This document shows, one piece after another, positions 61,341-64,000 of a stretch of DNA of 64,000 nt. The notes under the pieces were generated by a model that worked only from the letters and a program-made list of their open reading frames with translations, was not told the DNA's origin and did no database searches. The stretch spans positions 62,001 through 126,000 of the forward strand of contig NZ_CP029378.1 in the NCBI RefSeq assembly GCF_003268675.1. The letters run 5' to 3'. Each line of letters opens with the position of its first letter. Position 1 is the stretch's first letter. The position numbers and the translations under genes are program-made. The DNA is from Streptomyces bacillaris (GTDB taxonomy: Bacteria; Actinomycetota; Actinomycetes; Streptomycetales; Streptomycetaceae).

Positions 61341-61754
61341 TCAGAAGGGGCCGATGTCCTCCGGGCCGCCCTGGCGGGCCGCTACGCCGAGGTGCTCACC
61401 GACCCGGTTGACGAGCAGGGTCATCTCGTAGGCCACCTGCCCCACGTCGGCTTCGGCCTCGGTCAGCACGGACAGGCAGCTGCCGTCGCCCGCGGCGGTC
61501 ACGAAGAGCAGGGCCTCGTCGAATTCGACCATCGTCTGGCGGGCCCGCCCGGCCCGGAAGTGGCGTCCCGAACCGCGCGCGAGGCTGTGCAGTCCGGAGG
61601 AGACCGCGGCCAGGTGTTCGGCGTCCTCCCGGGCCAGTTGGGTGCTGGCCCCGGTGACCAGGCCGTCGTTCGACAGCACGAGCGCGTGCCGTATGTGCCG
61701 CACTCTGGTGGTGAGATCGTCAAGGAGCCAGTCGAGTCCCCGGTCAAGCGCCAT
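61341..61754 (-). CDS. Roadblock/LC7-domain protein (conservon CvnB type)
   Basis: A 137-residue roadblock/LC7 protein: LDWLLDDLTTRVRHIRHALVLSNDGLVTGAS in part, EDAEHLAAVSSGLHSLARG and TMVEFDEALLFVTAAGDGSC. In Streptomyces conservons, CvnB works beside a sensor kinase (CvnA), a DUF742 protein (CvnC) and a GTPase (CvnD). Here only CvnB and, about 0.6 kb away, a CvnD-type GTPase are present. Confidence 0.9.
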   Translation of the reverse strand: MALDRGLDWLLDDLTTRVRHIRHALVLSNDGLVTGASTQLAREDAEHLAAVSSGLHSLARGSGRHFRAGRARQTMVEFDEALLFVTAAGDGSCLSVLTEAEADVGQVAYEMTLLVNRVGEHLGVAARQGGPEDIGPF

Positions 61755-61895
61755 CTGTGCGTCCTCCCCGTGTCTTCGTTCCCCGTTCCCCCGCTACGCG
61801 CGTAAGCCTTGCGCACCGCCTCCGTACGGGCAAGCGCCCCCTGCCGCCCGGGGCGCCGCTTCGCGCCACGGCGGCGGCGGGCCCAGGATGAGCGC

Positions 61896-62324
61896 ATGGC
61901 ACATCACATGACCGAGGAAGAATGGCGGGCGTTCCTCTCCGAAGGCACCCGCACCGCGAAGGTCTCGACCGTACGGGCGGACGGCAGCCCGCACATCGCG
62001 CCCGTCTGGTTCCTGCTCGACGGTGACTCACTGGTCTTCAACACCGGCAAGAAGAGCGTGAAGGGCCGCAATCTGGCCCGCGACGGACGGGTCTCCCTCT
62101 GCGTGGACGACGACCGCCCGCCGTACGCGTTCGCCGTTGTCCAGGGGCATGCGGAGCTGAGCGAGGACCCGGATGAGCTGCTGCGGTGGGCGACGCGGAT
62201 CGCCGGGCGCTACGTCGGGGCGGAGGCCGCCGAGGAGTTCGGCCGGCGCAACGGCGTACCCGGTGAGCTGGTGGTACGGGTGCGGATCGACAAGGTGATC
62301 GCCCTGGCCGACATGGCCGACTGA
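61896..62324 (+). CDS. PPOX-class F420/FMN-dependent oxidoreductase
   Basis: A 142-residue split-barrel protein of the pyridoxamine-phosphate-oxidase-like class: FLSEGTRTAKVSTVRADGSPHIAPVWFLLDGD (in part), KKSVKGRNLARDGRVSLCVDD and ELVVRVRIDKVIAL. Members bind F420 or FMN. The cofactor cannot be settled by eye. It interrupts the space between the two conservon-type genes on the opposite strand. Confidence 0.88.
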   Translation: MAHHMTEEEWRAFLSEGTRTAKVSTVRADGSPHIAPVWFLLDGDSLVFNTGKKSVKGRNLARDGRVSLCVDDDRPPYAFAVVQGHAELSEDPDELLRWATRIAGRYVGAEAAEEFGRRNGVPGELVVRVRIDKVIALADMAD

Positions 62325-62382
62325 ACGGCCACGCGCCACCGGTCAGCCCACCGGTCGGCCGACCCGTCGGCCGGTGGGCCGG

Positions 62383-63036
62383 TCAGCTCACGGAGTCGAG
62401 GAGCCGGGCGGTGTGCACACGCCCGGCGTACTCGACCGTACGGATCAGGACGTCCTTGCCGGAATCCCGGTCACGCGCGTCGCACAGCACCACAGGCGTG
62501 CCCCGGTCCAGGTCGAGGGCGTGCGACACATCGTGGACCGCGTAGGCGCGGGCGCCGGGGAAGCGGTTGACGGCGACGACGAACGGTATGCGCCGACGCT
62601 CGAAGTAGTCGACGGCGGCGAAGCAGTCCTCCAGCCGCCGGGTGTCGGCGAGGACGACCGCTGCCAGCGCGCCTTCGGACAGTTCGTCCCACAGGAACCA
62701 GAAGCGGTCCTGGCCGGGTGTGCCGAACAGGTACAGCGACAGACCGGCGTGGAGGGTAATACGGCCGAAATCCATCGCTACGGTCGAGGCGGTCTTCCGT
62801 GCCACACCTTCCGTGTCGTCCACTCCCCGCCCGGCCTCGCTGAGCGGTTCCTCGGTCCGCAGCGGCCGGATGTCGCTGACCGCACCGACCAGGGTCGTCT
62901 TCCCGGCGCCGAAGCCGCCCGCCACCAGGATCTTCAGCGCCATCGTGGCACCGCCGTCCCCGTAGGCGCTGTACGTACGGCGAGCGCTGTGGGTGTTCCG
63001 TACGTTGTGGGCGTTCTCGACGTGCTCAGAGGACAT
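62383..63036 (-). CDS. Conservon-type GTP-binding protein (CvnD)
   Basis: A 217-residue small GTPase: P-loop LVAGGFGAGKTTLVGAVSDI (in part GGFGAGKTT), switch region KTASTVAMDFGRITL, DxxG-like LFGTPGQDRFWFLWDEL and specificity motif VAVNRF. The start at 63036 (MSSEHVENAH) has GGGAGAAG upstream and gives the usual 30-residue N-terminal lead of CvnD proteins; an internal ATG (62943, MALKILVAGG) is the alternative. It works in signalling complexes with roadblock and kinase proteins. Confidence 0.9.
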   Translation of the reverse strand: MSSEHVENAHNVRNTHSARRTYSAYGDGGATMALKILVAGGFGAGKTTLVGAVSDIRPLRTEEPLSEAGRGVDDTEGVARKTASTVAMDFGRITLHAGLSLYLFGTPGQDRFWFLWDELSEGALAAVVLADTRRLEDCFAAVDYFERRRIPFVVAVNRFPGARAYAVHDVSHALDLDRGTPVVLCDARDRDSGKDVLIRTVEYAGRVHTARLLDSVS

Positions 63037-63256
63037 CGGCCACTTCTCCCGCGAGTGAGCCGCACACCGTGGCGAAGCTCGGTTCAGCCGTTCGGACATC
63101 GCTGCCGGGACAGCATGGCAACCCGCCACGCGGCCCGAGCCGCTTGTCCGTTCTTGATCGATCCGGATCCCGTCCGCCCACTCCTGCCGCATATCGTCCT
63201 GGTGGGGCGTGGCCTCTACACTGGTTTCTTTCGGTCGCGGCAAGGGAGAGAGCAAG

Positions 63257-63622
63257 GTGTCGACAGGTACCGGCGGCGGTTTCCAGGATCCGCCCGCCGA
63301 GGTGCTGGCCGAGGCCGCGGCCGCGTTCGGGCTCCTGGCGACACCGGCCAGGCTGCACATCGTGTGGGCCCTGGCCCAGGGAGAGAGCGATGTGACGGGT
63401 CTGGCCGAGCGGGTGGGCGGCACGCTCCCCTCGGTCAGCCAGCATCTGACCAAGCTCAAGCTGGCGGGTCTCGTGCGTTCGCGCCGTGAGGGCCGCCGGC
63501 AGGTGTATCTGGTGGACGATCCCGGCGTGGTGACGGTGGTCCGGCTCATGGTCGGCCAGCTCGCCGAGCGCGCCGGACACCCGGCACAGGAGCCCGTCCG
63601 CCTGCGTGAACTCGGTGCCTGA
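63257..63622 (+). CDS. ArsR-family transcriptional regulator
   Basis: A 121-residue winged-helix regulator: EAAAAFGLLATPARLHIVWALAQGE (in part), DVTGLAERVGGTLPSVSQHLTKLKLAGLVRS (recognition helix SVSQHLTKL), RREGRRQVYLVDDPGVV. No clear Cys metal site. GGGAGAG precedes the GTG. Its end overlaps the start of the P-type ATPase gene, so it probably controls that transporter in response to metal ions. Confidence 0.9.
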   Translation: MSTGTGGGFQDPPAEVLAEAAAAFGLLATPARLHIVWALAQGESDVTGLAERVGGTLPSVSQHLTKLKLAGLVRSRREGRRQVYLVDDPGVVTVVRLMVGQLAERAGHPAQEPVRLRELGA

Positions 63623-64000
63623 GGGCAGCGCAGCCGCGGGACCCGGCCGGGCCGATCCCGGCGCGTCGGCCTCCGTGACACCGTTCCCGGGCGTCGATGT
63701 TTCAGCGACGGAGTCCGGGCCGGGGTCCGTACCGGAGTCTGTCTCGGGGGCCGTACCGGAGTCCGTACCGGGAGCGGTCGGCGGTGCGGACTCCGGTGCC
63801 CTCGGTCCGCCTGCCGGAGCCGGGCCCGGTGCCCCTCAGGTGAAGACCTCACTGGAGATACTGCGCTCGCTGGACAGCGGGCCGCGCGGCCTGGTGGAGG
63901 CGCGGGCCGAGGAGCGGCTCGCGCGGTTCGGCGAGAACGTGCTGCCCGCCTGGCGGCCGGTTCCGTGGCCCCGGCGCTTGGTCCGCAGTCTCCGGGACCC
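63617..64000 (+). CDS. P-type cation-transporting ATPase, N-terminal part (cut by window end)
   Basis: Open frame to the end of the window. After about 75 residues of low-complexity Val/Pro/Ser/Gly sequence comes TSLEILRSLDSGPRGLVEARAEERLARFGENVLPAWRP, shown here in part as EERLARFGENVLP, the start of cation P-type ATPases of the MgtA/PMA type. GTG at 63617 (or 63608) overlaps the ArsR gene's stop. Catalytic regions lie outside the window, so the transported ion is unknown; Mg2+ or Ca2+ is likely. Confidence 0.7.

Noticed and set aside
1..64000. tRNA, rRNA, insertion sequence or prophage
   Set aside because: No such signatures were seen: no transposase, integrase or phage structural genes, and no cloverleaf-like sequence was noticed. 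A tRNA scan was not run.

Overview
The window is high-GC DNA with dense, strongly codon-biased genes, many GTG starts and many 4-base ATGA/GTGA stop-start overlaps. Gene content points to a Streptomyces-like actinomycete: a crtEIBV/crtUTY carotenoid locus, SpoIIE-type phosphatases, Asp23 clusters, conservon-type roadblock and GTPase genes, and DUF6381- and DUF6397-like proteins. No rRNA, tRNA, CRISPR array, insertion sequence or phage gene was seen.

Layout. (1) 1-11738: a sugar or polysaccharide utilisation locus. A lipoprotein and two permeases (ABC importer), a 2-hydroxyacid dehydrogenase and a phosphatase-HAD fusion form one leftward operon; around it lie a DeoR/LacI hybrid regulator, a secreted PL8 polysaccharide lyase, a class II aldolase and a solute-binding protein without a signal peptide. 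An 11-bp motif recurs in front of the transporter operon and in the regulator-lyase gap. (2) 11773-14393: a coupled trio (methyltransferase, CDGSH-type Fe-S protein, haem-oxygenase-like iron enzyme) and two small proteins. (3) 14662-18977: a possible furan pathway, with a methanogen-type MfnB homologue, aldehyde dehydrogenase, zinc alcohol dehydrogenase and LCM-type methyltransferase. (4) 19002-22882: a MerR-HEAT/HEAT pair behind a perfect palindrome, then an iron-box-preceded HtaA haem protein whose signal peptide is out of frame. (5) 23137-31521: convergent isorenieratene-type carotenoid operons, with crtY interrupted by a 1-base frameshift.

(6) 31620-41668: a Spo0M-like protein, two CNNM/CorC transporters behind a proline-rich leader ORF and an RBS-occluding hairpin, a YciO/YrdC protein, an ABC-F ATPase with a structured leader and an MptB-type mannosyltransferase. 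(7) 41809-49527: signalling and envelope genes, including a SpoIIE phosphatase, a MASE1 protein, an unusual sigma-zinc motif-TM-CAP fusion protein, and a solitary cytochrome oxidase subunit I. (8) 49595-54096: divergent Asp23 (alkaline-shock) operons with their own sigma factor and a mirrored promoter element. (9) 54246-64000: an SRPBCC protein, a HIBYL-CoA hydrolase-like gene with a frameshift, a PAS-GAF-SpoIIE-HATPase phosphatase, a GNAT acetyltransferase, a DUF6397-like protein, scattered conservon parts, an ArsR regulator and the start of a P-type ATPase.

Three genes (htaA-like, crtY and the HIBYL-CoA hydrolase) are each restored by adding one C to a C-rich run. This suggests systematic homopolymer undercalling in the assembly, though real mutations cannot be excluded. 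The most novel-looking biology is the MfnB cluster, the sigma-zinc motif-CAP fusion and the CNNM leader.
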